Source of the DNA: Azolla caroliniana
Taxonomy: Eukaryota; Polypodiophyta
DNA length: 64,000 bases
Direction: 5' to 3'
Assembly: GCA_043228905.1 (NCBI GenBank)
Contig: JBHGNT010000021.1
Location: 9,176,001 to 9,240,000, forward strand
The position numbers and the translations under genes were made by a program. Shown piece by piece: positions 53,956 to 64,000 of this stretch. The notes under the pieces were generated by a model that searched no databases, was not told the origin of the DNA, and was given only the letters and a program-made list of their open reading frames with translations. The stretch's first letter is position 1. Each line of letters begins with the position of its first letter.

Positions 53956-54620
53956 GTTCGGCCAAAATAGGAGCCATTTGGTTGGACCATCCTAGATATG
54001 TAGAGTTAGTTCCTAGTCGTGGTTCCATTTCATCAAATCAAGTGAGTCGAGTTTTTTCAGCACAAGTCGAGCTTACCACATCTACATGTCATCGAGTCCT
54101 AGCCTCTGCCCTTCTAGATTCTGGAGCCAACTCTTGTTTCATGGATCATCAATTTGCCTTGTCACAAAACATCCTCTTGAATAAGCTTCCCAGCCCAGTA
54201 GCCGTAGGAGTCATTGATGGACGTCCCATAGCATCAGGAGATATAGTCGAGGAGTCCGAGCCAATTAGGATAGTTCTTGGCAATTTGGCAAGCATAATCT
54301 CTTTCAACATTATTCGTAGTCCGAAACACCCAATAGTTCTAGGTCTCCCCTGGTTTGAACTCCATAACCGGAAGATTGATTGGATGAAAAGAACAATTGA
54401 GGAGACCCAGGGAGAAAGCACAAACCCCGCATCCCTCTCTCCTACATGTGATAATAGATCCCCGGAGTTATCGCCCATCTCTTTACGACAGTTGCGGGAG
54501 GAAGGGGGGAACGAGGCCATGTTCGTCTTCGCAATAATAGCAACTCCATCATCCACTTCACGTGAAGTGGATATTAAACTACCAGAGAAATACATTGCCG
54601 GAGTTTTCAGATGTCTTTGA
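53919..54620 (+). CDS. Protease region of F pol (-1 frame)
   Basis: The -1 frame contains [33 protein letters not shown] (aspartic protease D-S-G near 54118-54126) and [19 protein letters not shown], a typical chromovirus protease. It would cut Gag from Pol. The frame breaks near 54595, where a one-base indel separates it from RT. Confidence 0.75.
   Translation, partial: CLESIRGCVKRVSSAKIGAIWLDHPRYVELVPSRGSISSNQVSRVFSAQVELTTSTCHRVLASALLDSGANSCFMDHQFALSQNILLNKLPSPVAVGVIDGRPIASGDIVEESEPIRIVLGNLASIISFNIIRSPKHPIVLGLPWFELHNRKIDWMKRTIEETQGESTNPASLSPTCDNRSPELSPISLRQLREEGGNEAMFVFAIIATPSSTSREVDIKLPEKYIAGVFRCL
53943..53949 (+). promoter_or_regulatory. Candidate -1 ribosomal frameshift site GTTAAAC
   Basis: The heptamer sits in the zero frame as G_TTA_AAC, one codon before the gag stop. 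The -1 frame is open from 53919 through the stop and into protease. GUUAAAC is a known slippery sequence (used by equine arteritis virus). A small stem CCAAA (53962-53966) with TTTGG (53977-53981) can be drawn downstream, but the 12-nt spacer is long. Confidence 0.5.
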
Positions 54621-56400
54621 AAAGGTGAAGGCCAATACATTGCCGGAGCATTGGCCATACGACTGCCCTATTGACTTACAACTAGGGAAAGAACCTCCAT
54701 GGGGCCCAATTTATAATATCTCCCCTGTAGAGCTAGAGACTTTACGGGAATATATTGATGAGAATCTAGCAAACGGATTCATTCAGCATTCTAGATCCCC
54801 TGCTGGTGCACCTATCTTCTTCGTTAAAAAGAAGAATGGGACTCTTTGGTTGGTCGTGGATTATCGAGGGCTAAACAAAGTGACTATTCGGAATAGATAT
54901 GCTCTACCATTAATCCCGAATCTTTTGGAACGTCTCAGTGGTGCAGAATATTTCACGAAGTTGGACCTTCGCGGAGCATATAATCTAGTTCGGATTCGCC
55001 CGGGGGATGAATGGAAGACAGCTTTCCGCACTCGCTATGGACATTTTGAGTATACAGTGATGTCATTCGGTCTCACGAATGCACTTGCTATTTTCCAACA
55101 TATGGCGAACGATATTTTTCGAGATTTTCTTGATATCTTCACTATAGTTTACCTAGATGATATTTTAATCTACTCAAAGACCCAAGAGGAGCATGACGAA
55201 CATGTTCGTCAGGTACTGCGTCGACTCCGAGAATATGGTCTCTATGCAAAATTAGAAAAGTGTAGTTTCGGCCAAAATCAAGTGGAATTGTTGGGGTATG
55301 TTGTATCGTCAAATGGTATTGCTATGGACCCCATGAAGGTACAAGGAATTTTAGAGTGGCAAACGCCCCTTTCAGTGCGTGATGTGCAATGTTTTCTCGG
55401 GTTTGCAAATTTTTATCGAAAATTTATTAAAGATTATTCCAAGGTTGTGCTTCCGCTTACTCAGCTCACACATAAAGATCAACCATTTATATGGAGTTCA
55501 GATGCAGCCGAGGCATTCGAAAGCTTAAAACAAGCATTTACAACGGCACCTATCTTAGCACATGTCGACCCAACAAAACGCTTCATCCTCGAAGCCGATG
55601 CATCCGATTTTTCACTAGGGAGTGTCCTCTCGCAGATTGGAGATGATGGACAGCTACACCCTGTCTCCTTTCATTCATGAAAGTTTGAAGCTGTAGAGAT
55701 CAACTACGAGATCCATGACAAAGAGCTTCTTGCAATCGTGGATTCGTTTCAACAATGGCGACATTTCCTAGAAGGTTCTTCTCAGCAGATCATTGTTTAC
55801 AATGATCATAAGAATCTGACTTATTTCCAAAATGCTCGAGTCTTGAGTCGGCGACAAGCCCGGTGGGTGCAATTTTTGACTCACTTTGACTTTATCATCA
55901 TATATCGCCCTGGGATGCAGCAAGGCAAAGCAGATGCTCTTTCTCGGCGCTCTTATATGGAACTTCGTCCAGGGGAACTTGCATTTGAGCATCAAAAACA
56001 AATCCTTTTGGGTCCTAATTGATTACGATTAATGGTAGTTAACGCCATAACAACTCTTGAAAATTCCACTCTTCTCGATTCTATTCGAGATCATATGGCC
56101 ACTGATGATTTCGCCAAGGATGTTTTGGATCATATTGTCCTGAATCGTGCTTCTTGCTCACGGTCGAAAAATCCTCCTAATGACTATTGTCAGTTCTATT
56201 GGCATGGTGGTTTTCTATTTCGACAAAATTTATTGTATGTTCTTGATGGTCCCCCACGGCTACAAGTTTTGCAACATTGCCATCACTCACCAATGGCTGG
56301 TCATTTTGGAGTTCACAAGCCTCTAGAATTAATTTCTCGACGCTATTGGTGGCCTCGCCTTCGTCATTTTGTTGAGGAGTATGTTCGGAGCTGTGATATA
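54562..56400 (+). pseudogene. RT, RNase H and integrase N-terminus of F
   Basis: [90 protein letters not shown] (Asp pair 55156-55161). RNase [20 protein letters not shown], then TGA 55678, IHDKELLAIVDSFQQW, YNDHKNLTYFQ, RPGMQQGKADALSRR. A stop at 56020 is followed by the integrase finger HHSPMAGHFGVHK and VRSCDI with only part of CxxC. The frame then meets a deletion at 56400. Confidence 0.85.
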
Positions 56401-56946
56401 TGATATACACACAAGAGGCTTGCCGATCGTCATCGTCTAGACTCCTCAAAAAAGTTCCACATTGGGGATCATGTATGGCTTCTCCAACACAACATCAAGA
56501 CCACTCGACCTTGCAGTAAATTGGATTACCAACGTTTTGGCCCTTACATGATCACTGGTAAGATAAGTGATGTTGCATTTCGTCTGGACCTCCCTCCGCA
56601 CATGCATCTTCATCTGGTGTTTCATGTATCCCTTTTGGAACCTTATACTACAAGTTCAATTCCGGGCCGTCTTACGACACCCCCACCACCTGTTGAGTTC
56701 TTGGACGGGCCTGAATTTGAAGTTGTTGTCGTTCTTGATTCCAAAATCGTGTGCAACAAGCTATATTACTTAGTCGATTGGCTAGGCTATACCCCCAATG
56801 ATCGAACTTGGGAACCTGCCGCAAATCTTTCCAATGCTGCAGAACTCGTCAATGCATTTCATCGCCAATATCCTTGTAAACCTGGTCCTAATACAAACCC
56901 TACGACCCGTGAGACGTGTCGTCGAAGAAGGGGGATAGTGTCATGA
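56401..56946 (+). pseudogene. Integrase C-terminus and chromodomain of F
   Basis: The segment resumes at THKRLADRHRL, skipping the whole DDE core. It continues with GDHVWLLQHNIKTTRP, KLDYQRFGPYMITGKISDVAFRL and MHLHLVFHVSLLEPY (GPY/F module). The chromodomain reads FEVVVVLDSKIVCNKLYYLVDWLGYTPNDRTWEPAANL, given here in pieces: FEVVVVLDSKIV, LYYLVDWLGY, DRTWEPAANL. Chromodomains steer integration to marked heterochromatin. The stop lies 4-6 bases into the 3' LTR. Confidence 0.82.
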
Positions 56947-57399
56947 AAACACTCACATCATGCATCGAAAGGATCATGACACTCACGTTATGACTCAAAA
57001 GGATTTGAACCCACGACCTTGTTGTACACATGTCAAATCCGTAACCATTGTATTAATATTCTTATATGTATAATCTCTAGAATATGAAATCTAATATCAT
57101 AGGAATATTCTATATTACTCTACATTCTAGAATGACCTAGAATATTCGAGAGTGTTCTATACCACTAGAATACTCTAGAGATCTTCTAGATTACTCTACA
57201 TTCTAGGATAACCTAGAATATTCTAGAGTGTTCTCTATTACTTATAAATAGGGATCTATCACCCATCCCAAACCTAAATTGGTTCAACGGCATTTTGTAG
57301 CCTACTCTTTGTAATCCATTTCACGCTTCAATATAATAATTCTCTTTCAATTATCTCTCTATCTCTTTTTCTCTCTCTTTTTCTCTCTCAGTCTTGACA
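56939..57399 (+). repeat. 3' LTR of F
   Basis: 461 bp after an AAGAAGGGGGATAG polypurine tract. Five substitutions from the 5' LTR were counted, with no length change. Confidence 0.92.
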
Positions 57400-57460
57400 T
57401 CTCCTGGTTGGACAACTCCAACTCATATTCATCAATTGAGCATTGTAGCTCTGCCGACTC

Positions 57461-58800
57461 TTACTCGTAGTCAGTCGGTCTCTCCGAGTCGATCGACTCA
57501 AATTCGGCTCTATCGGCCCGCTGTCTCCTTACAGCTGTCGGTGACGACTCACTTGGCCTTAAGTGGATGGTAGTCGAGGTTGACTGGGGAGTCGATTCTG
57601 ACTTCTGTTGCTTCCAGTCTTCAATTGTCTTATCTTCTAGAAATACTACATCCCGACTTCCCACTACCTTCTTGTCAACTAGGTCCCATAGCCTATAGCC
57701 GAACTCATCTTTCAAGTATCCCATGATTATGCATGCCTTCGACTTACTGTCAAGCTTTGACCTTTGATCCTTCGGTACATGCAAATACCCCAAACATCTG
57801 AACACCCTCAGGTGTTGGTAGGAGACATTCTTCCCTGTCCACACTCTCTGTGGGACATCACCCTTTAATGGTAATGAGGGAAACCTGTTGATCAGATAAA
57901 TAGTTGTGTACATCACCTTAGCCCAATAGGATTTCGGTAGTTTCGCATGAGAGAGCATGCTCCTTTCCCTCTCTACAAGCCCGTTCAACTCTGGGGTCTT
58001 TCGCATTGTGTATTTGATCCGAATACCTTGGCACTTGCAGTATTCCTCAACTACCCTCTGTACTCGCCACCGTTGTTGGTTCGAACAACCTTCAACTTCT
58101 GACCCAACTTTCGTTCAGATCTAGCATGGAACTCCTTGAAAACGGACAGTACTTGATACTTCGACTTCAGTACGAAGGCCCATGTCTTCCGACTATAGTC
58201 GTCAATGAACGTCACAAAGTATTGTCCACCTCGATAAGATGGAGCATCCACATAGCACACATTCGTGTGTACCAGTTCCAGTGGCACTTCTCTTCTCCTC
58301 GGTGGTCTTTTGTGGAATGCTGCTCTATTCTGCTTTCCGACTAAGCAGTCGACGCACTTCTCCAGGTGCACTCCCTTGACTTCTGGTAGAAGTTTCTTGT
58401 CTGCTAGCAGGTGCATTCCCTTCTCACTCATGTGGCCCAGACTCTTATGCCATATTTCTCCTACCCAGTCGGCTGCCACATTTACTTCCGATTTGCACAG
58501 TCGGGCCACTATAAGATTTCCTCGGTAGAACTTCCACTTGCCATTCCAAAAGCTACCACTATACCCTTCGTCATCTAACCTTCCAGTCGATATCAGATTC
58601 AATCTGATATCGGTGATGTGTTGAACATCCTTCAGAGTCAGTCGACACCCTGTCGACATCGTCAAGTGGACACTTCCGACTCCGGCTATCTTGCACTCTC
58701 CACTATCACCCATTTTCACATAACTGTGATCTCCGGCTATGTAAGTTGAGAAATACTCTCTCGACGGAGTTATGTGGAACGATGCCCCAGAATCGATCAC
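57461..58800 (-). pseudogene. Protease and integrase of H
   Basis: The protease site IDSGASFHITPS (58780-58800) is intact. The 249-codon frame 58051-58800 includes IWHKSLGHMSEKGMHLL, KCVDCLVGKQNR, VHTNVCYVDAP, YFVTFIDDYSRKTW and VRTNNGGEYRG, where the second catalytic Asp is Asn (RTDN expected). After a frameshift near 58010 the frame 57461-58006 carries TPELNGL, LPKSYWAKVMYTTIYLINR and KACIIMGYLKDEFGYRLWD. Confidence 0.82.
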
Positions 58801-59669
58801 CCAAGTGATTCTTCACAGATGAACAATAGTTCTTCATTGCTCGTAGCAATGGCAGAAGTGTTCTTCTCATCAGGATTCTTCCTGGGTTCGACATTGTTTC
58901 CGGCACCCTTGTCTTTTCTCATGTGTTGGCAGTCCTTCTGGAAGTGTCTAGGTTTACCATAGTAAAAGCACACTAGCTTACCTCTGGACTTCAATCTGGC
59001 TTGGGACTTTCCTCTCCTTGGTGGACTTCTTTGTCAGTTCCTTCCTCTGTCTGAATGTTGTGTTACATTCGACTCTGACTGGGACATTACTCCCTTGTCC
59101 TTCCTGCTTGCCTCCTGATTTAGGATGCTTGTCTTCACTGTCTGTAAAGACAAGTTCTCTTCTTGACAGGAGGTGCTGAGAGTAACCACCAGGTTCTCCT
59201 AGCTGTCTGGCAATGTGCACATTAGCAATATGGCTTGCATTGTATCATCCAAGGGAAACTTGGTCGTAGCAAGTTGATTTACATACCCCATGAATGTGTT
59301 GATGTGTTCGACGATGCTCTCACCGTCTCTGTATTTCAGCCTTACGATTTTTCTCATCAGCGAGGTTTTATTGACCGCGTTCTTCCTCTCATATAGACCC
59401 GATAGCTTCTGCCACATCTCATGGGCATTTGTGTCATTCGCCACATGCTTAAGGACACTTACATCGACGCACTGTCAGATGGTGGCCATTGCCTTTTTGT
59501 TTAGAAGTTTCCAATCCGACTCCAATACCCCCCTGGGTATGTCTGCTCTGTCAATTGGCTTGTACAAGTCTTTCACAATGAAGAGGTATTCCATGTTTAT
59601 CTTCCAAACTGCATAGTTCTATGACTTTAGAACTATCATACCTGGGAAATCGCTCACACCTCCTTCCAT
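58801..59669 (-). pseudogene. Gag of H
   Basis: ATG at 59669 directly after the primer site. It starts MEGGVSDFPGMIVLKS with a TAG following. Further stops and shifts separate 59199-59444 (WQKLSGLYERKNAVNKTSLM, FPLDDTMQAILLMCTLPDS) from 58797-59220. The zinc knuckle reads CFYYGKPRHFQKDC: the second Cys is Tyr. Confidence 0.8.
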
Positions 59670-59697
59670 GCTTGCACCTCAAGCTCTGATACCAGTT

Positions 59698-60528
59698 TGT
59701 TGAGAAAGCGTTCGGTCAAATCACAATAAACGACCTGTGCTAAAATACGAATCACAGATATGCCAGAAAAATAGGACAACAATGGTGCATAGAGATTTAA
59801 TGTAGAAACCCTAAAACGGGAGAAAACCACAGGAACAGAGCTTCACTATGTATAGTGGATATACAACACAAAATGTTACAACACTCCTTCGAGTGTATCA
59901 GCCACGCAAAGCTCTTGGCGTCTGCTGTTATGCACACAACTATGGTGCTGCTCTCACTCACTCTTTTTCTCACACACTCTCATGCTACTTCTGTTCTACA
60001 CACACTCTCATGTCTGTTTGCCCTAGATGTATATGTTCTGATACATCGTATGAATTATTTGCAATTGTAGCCATTGCTACATATCATTACTATTATTATT
60101 ACTATAACAATAATAATAATCTGTTTAAACAATCGACTCTCTTACTATCGACTATTTCCGAACAGTCGGTTCCTTCGAGTGTATCAGCCACGCAGAGCTC
60201 TTGGCGTCTATTGTTATGCACACAACTATGGTGCCGCTCTCACTCACTCTTTTTCTCACACGCTCTCACGCTACTTCTGTTCTACACGCACTCTCATGTC
60301 TGTTTGCCCTAGATGTATATGTGCCGATACATCGTATGAACTATTTACAATTGTAGCCACTACTACATATCATTACTATTATTATTACTATAACAATAAT
60401 AATAATCTATTTAAACAATCAACTCTCTTACTGTCAACTATTTCCGAACAATCGGTTCCTTCGGCTCTTCGACTGTTAGCTAGTTTCGAACTGTCGGTTC
60501 CTCCCACTGGAGGGATATATTCCCAACA
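59698..60528 (-). repeat. 5' LTR of H with 286-bp tandem duplication
   Basis: 831 bp, TGTTGAGAAAGCG to TTCCCAACA on the plus strand, next to primer site ACTGGTATCAGAGC. Units 59885-60170 and 60171-60456 are near-identical tandem copies of 286 bp, and a third unit starts at 60457 and diverges. Each holds an AT-rich ATTACTATTATTATTAC block and a TATA-poor CTCACTCACTC block. Confidence 0.88.
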
Positions 60529-60801
60529 AAGCGGAGGGTTGTCATTTTCACCACTGGTGAAAAGATTTCGTTGAAATTGATGGCATATTCTTGTTGACTT
60601 TCTCAACTAATTTGGCCTTGCACGGAAGAGCACGTCGATTCTTCGGTAATTTGACCAAGTCCAAAGTCTTGTTTTGCCGAATGGAGTTCATTTCCGAGTC
60701 ATCGCCAGATGCCATGTGGCCAAGTCAGCTAATGTCGATGTGTCTTCATATGACGTTGGTTTGTCGGCATCCATGAAGAAGATTCTAGGAGAATACCTCT
60801 C
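60529..60801 (-). pseudogene. Copia RT fragment flanking H and A2
   Basis: Minus-strand pieces in two frames read TSYEDTSTLADLATWHLAM, EMNSIRQNKTLDLVKLPKN and FNEIFSPVVKMTTLR, the start of a copia RT. It belongs to a group different from A, D, E and H. H and A2 landed on either side. Confidence 0.7.
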
Positions 60802-61316
60802 TGTTGGGATTTCAATCCCTCCGGATGGGATCTTGAGAACCGGATGTAGAAGACCCGGTGAGAACCGGATGTAGAAGACATATTTGTAAATATGTTTTTT
60901 AGTAAACCCATGGAGGCTATATTTGTAAATAGTCCTAAAGGCATATTAGTATAAATATGACCTAGGGCAAACACTTATTTGTGATGTTGTTGATATTGTT
61001 GTAGGTGCATGACTACTATACAGAGAGCGAGAGAGAGAGAGAGAGAGAGTGAGAGAGTGAGAGAGTGAGAAATACTCTGTTGTAACCGCCGGTTGGCGAA
61101 GAAACAGAGCTCGAGGTTGTTACATCGAGTCTTTGATTGTACCCTCTTTTCTTCATAGTGATAGTTGGAGTCCGTGGGCTCCCGTGGTTTTTTCCATTCA
61201 TGGTTTTCTACATAAACATCCTGTGTACTCTCCACTTCCCATTTCTGTGTATGATTCTCATAGAAGTGATTCACTACTCGATTGTGGCCGAGTTATCTTC
61301 CGTGCTCTTCTCTACA
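60802..61316 (+). repeat. 5' LTR of A2
   Basis: About 515 bp, TGTTGGGATTTC to CTTCTCTACA, followed by the primer site CGGTATTAGAGC (61320-61331), one or two changes from the initiator Met complement. A GA run lies at 61021-61070. Confidence 0.85.
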
Positions 61317-61345
61317 AACCGGTATTAGAGCGAACAACACAAGAA

Positions 61346-62436
61346 ATGGAAAAATCGTTCACCGGCATGTTCAAGCTCACCGGCTCCAACTACTCAGTGT
61401 GGAAGTCGAAGATAAGGGACATGTTGGTGGTTAAAGATCTTTGGTTTCCGGTTCAGTTCGGGGAGAAGAGACCGCATAAGATCGACAATGTGGGAGGTGA
61501 TGCACATGAAGAAGACGGCATACATTTGGTGCTTCATTGACATGAGCCTATACAACAACTTCAATGAAGAAAGTAAGGCTCATGAACTCTAGGAGAAGAT
61601 TGGTATCATGTTCCAGAACAAGAATGTTGTTAACCAGGTTTCAGTATTTCGGAAGCTAGTGAGGCACTGGTACCAAGACGGCTCCAGTATGGCAGAGCAC
61701 ATGAATGACTTCCAAGAACTAATACATCAGGAAACCTCGTTGGAAGTACCTCTCGCTGATGAGGTACTTGCTCTACTCCTGCTCGGTTCCCTCCTGGATA
61801 GCTGGGAGACGTTAGTTGTCACGTTGGGCAACGCTGGGCTGGAAGGAAAACAACTATCCCTAGCAAGAGTCAAGTCGAGCTTCCTAGATGAGGAGGTGTG
61901 TCGGAAAGACAAGGAGGTTATCTTTGACACCAAAGCCCTCCTTACCGAATCAGAACGCGGAAGACAAAGGAATTGGAGTCCCCAGAACCGGGAAAAGTCG
62001 GGGACACGGACAGTCAAGGGGGAGGCCCACTTGCTTCTATTGCGGCAAGCCGGGGCACTTCAGAAAGAACTGTTGTCATTTCCAGAAAGACAAGGGAACC
62101 GACAGTACCGATTCGAAGAGGTCACCGGACCGAAACGGTTCGGATCGGCGAGGCCCAGACCAGAAGGGAACGACGGCGATTGCGGCAAGTGAAGAGGAAC
62201 TAATGCTCATCACCAAGGAGAGTGAATTGAACCTTGCTGGCGACGAGACAATGTGCGTTGTCCATTCCGGAGTGTCGTTCCACCTTACCTCGGACTGGAA
62301 ATGCTTCTCATCCTACAAAGTCGGTGAGCACGGTTGTGTCCGGATGGGGAATGAAGGTACATGCCGAATTTTCGGCATAGGAGACGTGTGGTTAACAACA
62401 CCAACCGGATGCAAGTTCCTGTTGAAGGATGTCTGA
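61346..62436 (+). pseudogene. Gag and protease of A2
   Basis: ATG 61346 starts MEKSFTGMFKLTGSNYSVWK, followed by a frameshift near 61500, then FRKLVRHWYQDGSSMAEHM and LLLGSLLDSWETLVVTLGNA. A second shift leads to the intact knuckle CFYCGKPGHFRKNC (62032-62073). The protease site reads VVHSGVSFHL: codon 62263-62265 is CAT, so the catalytic Asp is His. The frame ends at a TGA near 62434. Confidence 0.82.
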
Positions 62437-62496
62437 CACGTTCTGGAGGTTCAGCTGAACCTAATATCAGTCGGTTGGGTAGATGATGAAGGTTAC

Positions 62497-64000
62497 ATGG
62501 GTAGCATACGGAATGGAGTCATGAAGTTTAGCAAGGGGAGCCTAATAATGGCTCGGGCCCGGAAAGTCAACACATTGTACCTGATGAACGCCCGGTTATG
62601 CCGGGAAGAAGAAGTGAACATTGCTTCTGACACTACCGGTGAGTTGTGGCACAAAAGACTGTATCACATGAGTGAGAAGGGGATGAAGAGGCTTGCCGAA
62701 GACAACCTCATTCTGGTGAAGGACGTGCAACTTGAGAAGTGCACCGATTTCTTGGCCGGCAAGCAAAACCGAACCTCCTTCCGGTCAAGACCACTGATGA
62801 GAAGGAATGCATCACTAGATCTGGTGCATACCGATGTGTGTCAAGTGGACACGAAGTCACATGCCGGATCACAGTACTTCGTGACGTTCATAGACGACCA
62901 CAGCCGGAAGTTGTGGGTGTCACCATTGAAGACAACGGATCAGGTGCTATCTGTCTTCAAGGAGCTCCACGCGAGAGTGGAAAGAGAAACCGGCCGGAAG
63001 TTGAAGGCGGTCGAGCAGATAATGGAAGAGAATATCGGGGGCAGTGCGAGGAGTACTGCCAGTCGAAGGGGATCCAACTCGAATTTACCATGCCGAAGAC
63101 ACTGAAAACGGGCAGGCCAAAAGGATGAAGCGAACCATAATGGAGAGAGTCCGGAGCATGCTCACACATACCAAGTTACCCAAGATGTTTGTGGCTGAGG
63201 CGCTAACGACGGCGACCTATGTGATAAACAGATCACCCTCAGTACCCTTGGGAGGAGACTCACCTCAGAAAGTATGGACTGTTAAAGATGTGTCTTACCA
63301 GCATCTGAAGGTATTCGGGTGTCTCGCATACGTGCATGTGGCGAAGGACAAGAGAGCAAAGTTAGATCCGAAATCCAGGCCATGCATATTCCTTCGATAC
63401 GGCGATGATGAGTTCAGTTATTGGGTGTGGGATCTAGTCGACAAGAAGGTGTTCCAGAGTCGGGACATAGTCTTCATGGAAAACAGGGCCATTGCCGACT
63501 GGGAGTCGGAGAAGAAGATGATCAACTCCGGATCATCAAATGAAAACCGGTTTGAGGACACAAGGACCTACCCGGTTGAAAAACCGGATGTTGGCTGGTA
63601 GCCGGATGACACTCGACGAACCGGCCAGATACGGACAGGAAACCGAACCGACCAAAGAAGAAGAAGAAGAAGAAGAAGACACCGAAAACGGACAAGATCC
63701 CGAATCAAATTCAGATGAGGAACAAACGGAGGAACCGGTAGTCAGAAGCCAAGGATGGAGATATCCTCTCCAAGAGAAAAGAGCCCCCGGAAGATTTCCG
63801 GATGCAAAGCATGTGTTGTTAACTGAAGAGGGGGAGCCGGAAAGCTTCAAAGAAGCAAAGAGAGACACCCACAGCCGCAAGTGGTTGAGTGCCATGCAGG
63901 ATGAGATGGATTCCCTACATCAGAACCACACATATGAACTGTCGGCGTTGCCGAAAGGGAAAACAACATTCCGAAACAAGTGGGTGTACAAGCTGAAACC
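62497..64000 (+). pseudogene. GAG-pre-integrase, integrase and RT start of A2
   Basis: LWHKRLYHMSEKGMKRL followed by KCTDFLAGKQN (second Cys of CxxC is Phe). Then VHTDVCQVDTKS, YFVTFIDDHSRKLW, a shifted ADNG region, ERVRSMLTHTKLPKMF, VFGCLAYVHVAKDKR, an acidic Glu-rich linker and the RT start MQDEMDSLHQNHTYEL to NKWVYKLK at the window edge. Confidence 0.8.

Larger units (their letters stand above)
38200..57399 (+). mobile_element. Ty3/gypsy chromovirus F, Sushi/Tcn1-like, hosting C1 and C2
   Basis: Identical-length LTRs (38200-38660 and 56939-57399, 461 bp, five differences by eye) enclose Gag, protease, RT, RNase H, integrase and a chromodomain, with the exact TSD TCTCC. Gypsy C1 occupies 38807-52748. 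The Gag (LPAKFDGTRSLFQDFL, CGTALAWFAPLLE, VRCDNRLFERH) and the integrase C-terminus (NIKTTRPCSKLDYQRFGP) resemble the Sushi/PEG10/Tcn1 group known from vertebrates, fungi and non-seed plants more than the CRM, Tekay, Reina or Galadriel clades of seed plants. That placement is from recall and needs a tree. The integrase catalytic core is deleted. Confidence 0.88.
36635..60528 (-). mobile_element. Ty1/copia element H (Tnt1-like), outer host of the nest
   Basis: Minus-strand copia of the same group as J. Its left part (36635-38199) holds RNase H and RT. Its right part (57400-59697) holds integrase, protease and Gag, with the 5' LTR at 59698-60528. Chromovirus F interrupts it with TSD TCTCC (38195-38199 and 57400-57404). 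The primer site TGGTATCAGAGC lies just inside the LTR. The 3' end is truncated within RNase H at 36635. Confidence 0.85.
60802..64000 (+). mobile_element. Ty1/copia element A2, 5' part
   Basis: 5' LTR, primer site, Gag, protease, integrase and the start of RT are present; the rest is beyond the window. It is the same family as A1. Frame changes near 61500, 61900, 63000 and 63600 and changed catalytic residues make it defective. Confidence 0.88.

Noticed and set aside
1-64000. A1 and A2 as the two ends of one giant element
   Set aside because: A1 at the left is the 3' part with its 3' LTR and A2 at the right is a 5' part with its 5' LTR. The order is wrong for a single element, and both contain integrase.

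Overview
The window looks like nuclear DNA of a plant with a large genome. It is almost entirely LTR retrotransposons stacked inside one another, and no intact host gene is visible. Initiator-tRNA-Met-type primer sites, Tnt1-like copia polyproteins and a split multi-exon gene fit a land plant. Two of the Ty3/gypsy families read more like lineages best known from fungi, animals and non-seed plants than the usual seed-plant chromoviruses. This hints at a fern, lycophyte or bryophyte, but that is inference and not proof.

Layout. 1-3358 is the 3' part of a copia element (A1) holding a solo LTR. 3359-5285 is an LTR-like stretch and a dead copia relic. 5411-9377 is a minus-strand gypsy remnant (B), cut off where a repeated upstream module (9378-9773) begins. 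That module leads into a broken seven-exon gene (10233-14003) with a coiled-coil-like region and a RING-like Cys/His cluster. 15149-21071 is a bounded copia element (D, minus, TSD ATGCC) with a 1.3-kb gypsy solo LTR in its gag. A second copy of the upstream module lies at 21441-21836. 22181-34891 is a copia element (E, plus) split by a young full-length Tnt1-like copia (J, 24145-29839, TSD ATTTT) and by an internally deleted copia (K, 31809-33944, TSD AGTTG). 34892-36634 holds unclassified repeats and a candidate small LTR.

36635-60528 is a four-level nest. Copia H (minus) contains chromovirus F (38200-57399, TSD TCTCC). F contains gypsy C1 (38807-52748), and C1 contains gypsy C2 (42253-49139). 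Removing J, K or C2 with one TSD copy restores the reading frame of the host element, which confirms those boundaries. A second member of the A family (A2) starts at 60802 and runs off the window.

The main observations are these. F is a Sushi/Tcn1-like chromovirus with a PEG10-like Gag, a GTTAAAC heptamer just before the gag stop with pol open in the -1 frame, and two arrays of heat-shock-element pentamers beside its TATA box. F's LTRs are more alike than those of the elements nested inside it, which contradicts the nesting order. The gypsy C family has DHG in place of the protease D-S/T-G and a gag-protease stop shared by both copies. Element E has a His/Gln-rich linker between integrase and reverse transcriptase. 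Most in-frame stops read in detail are explained by C-to-T or G-to-A transitions.
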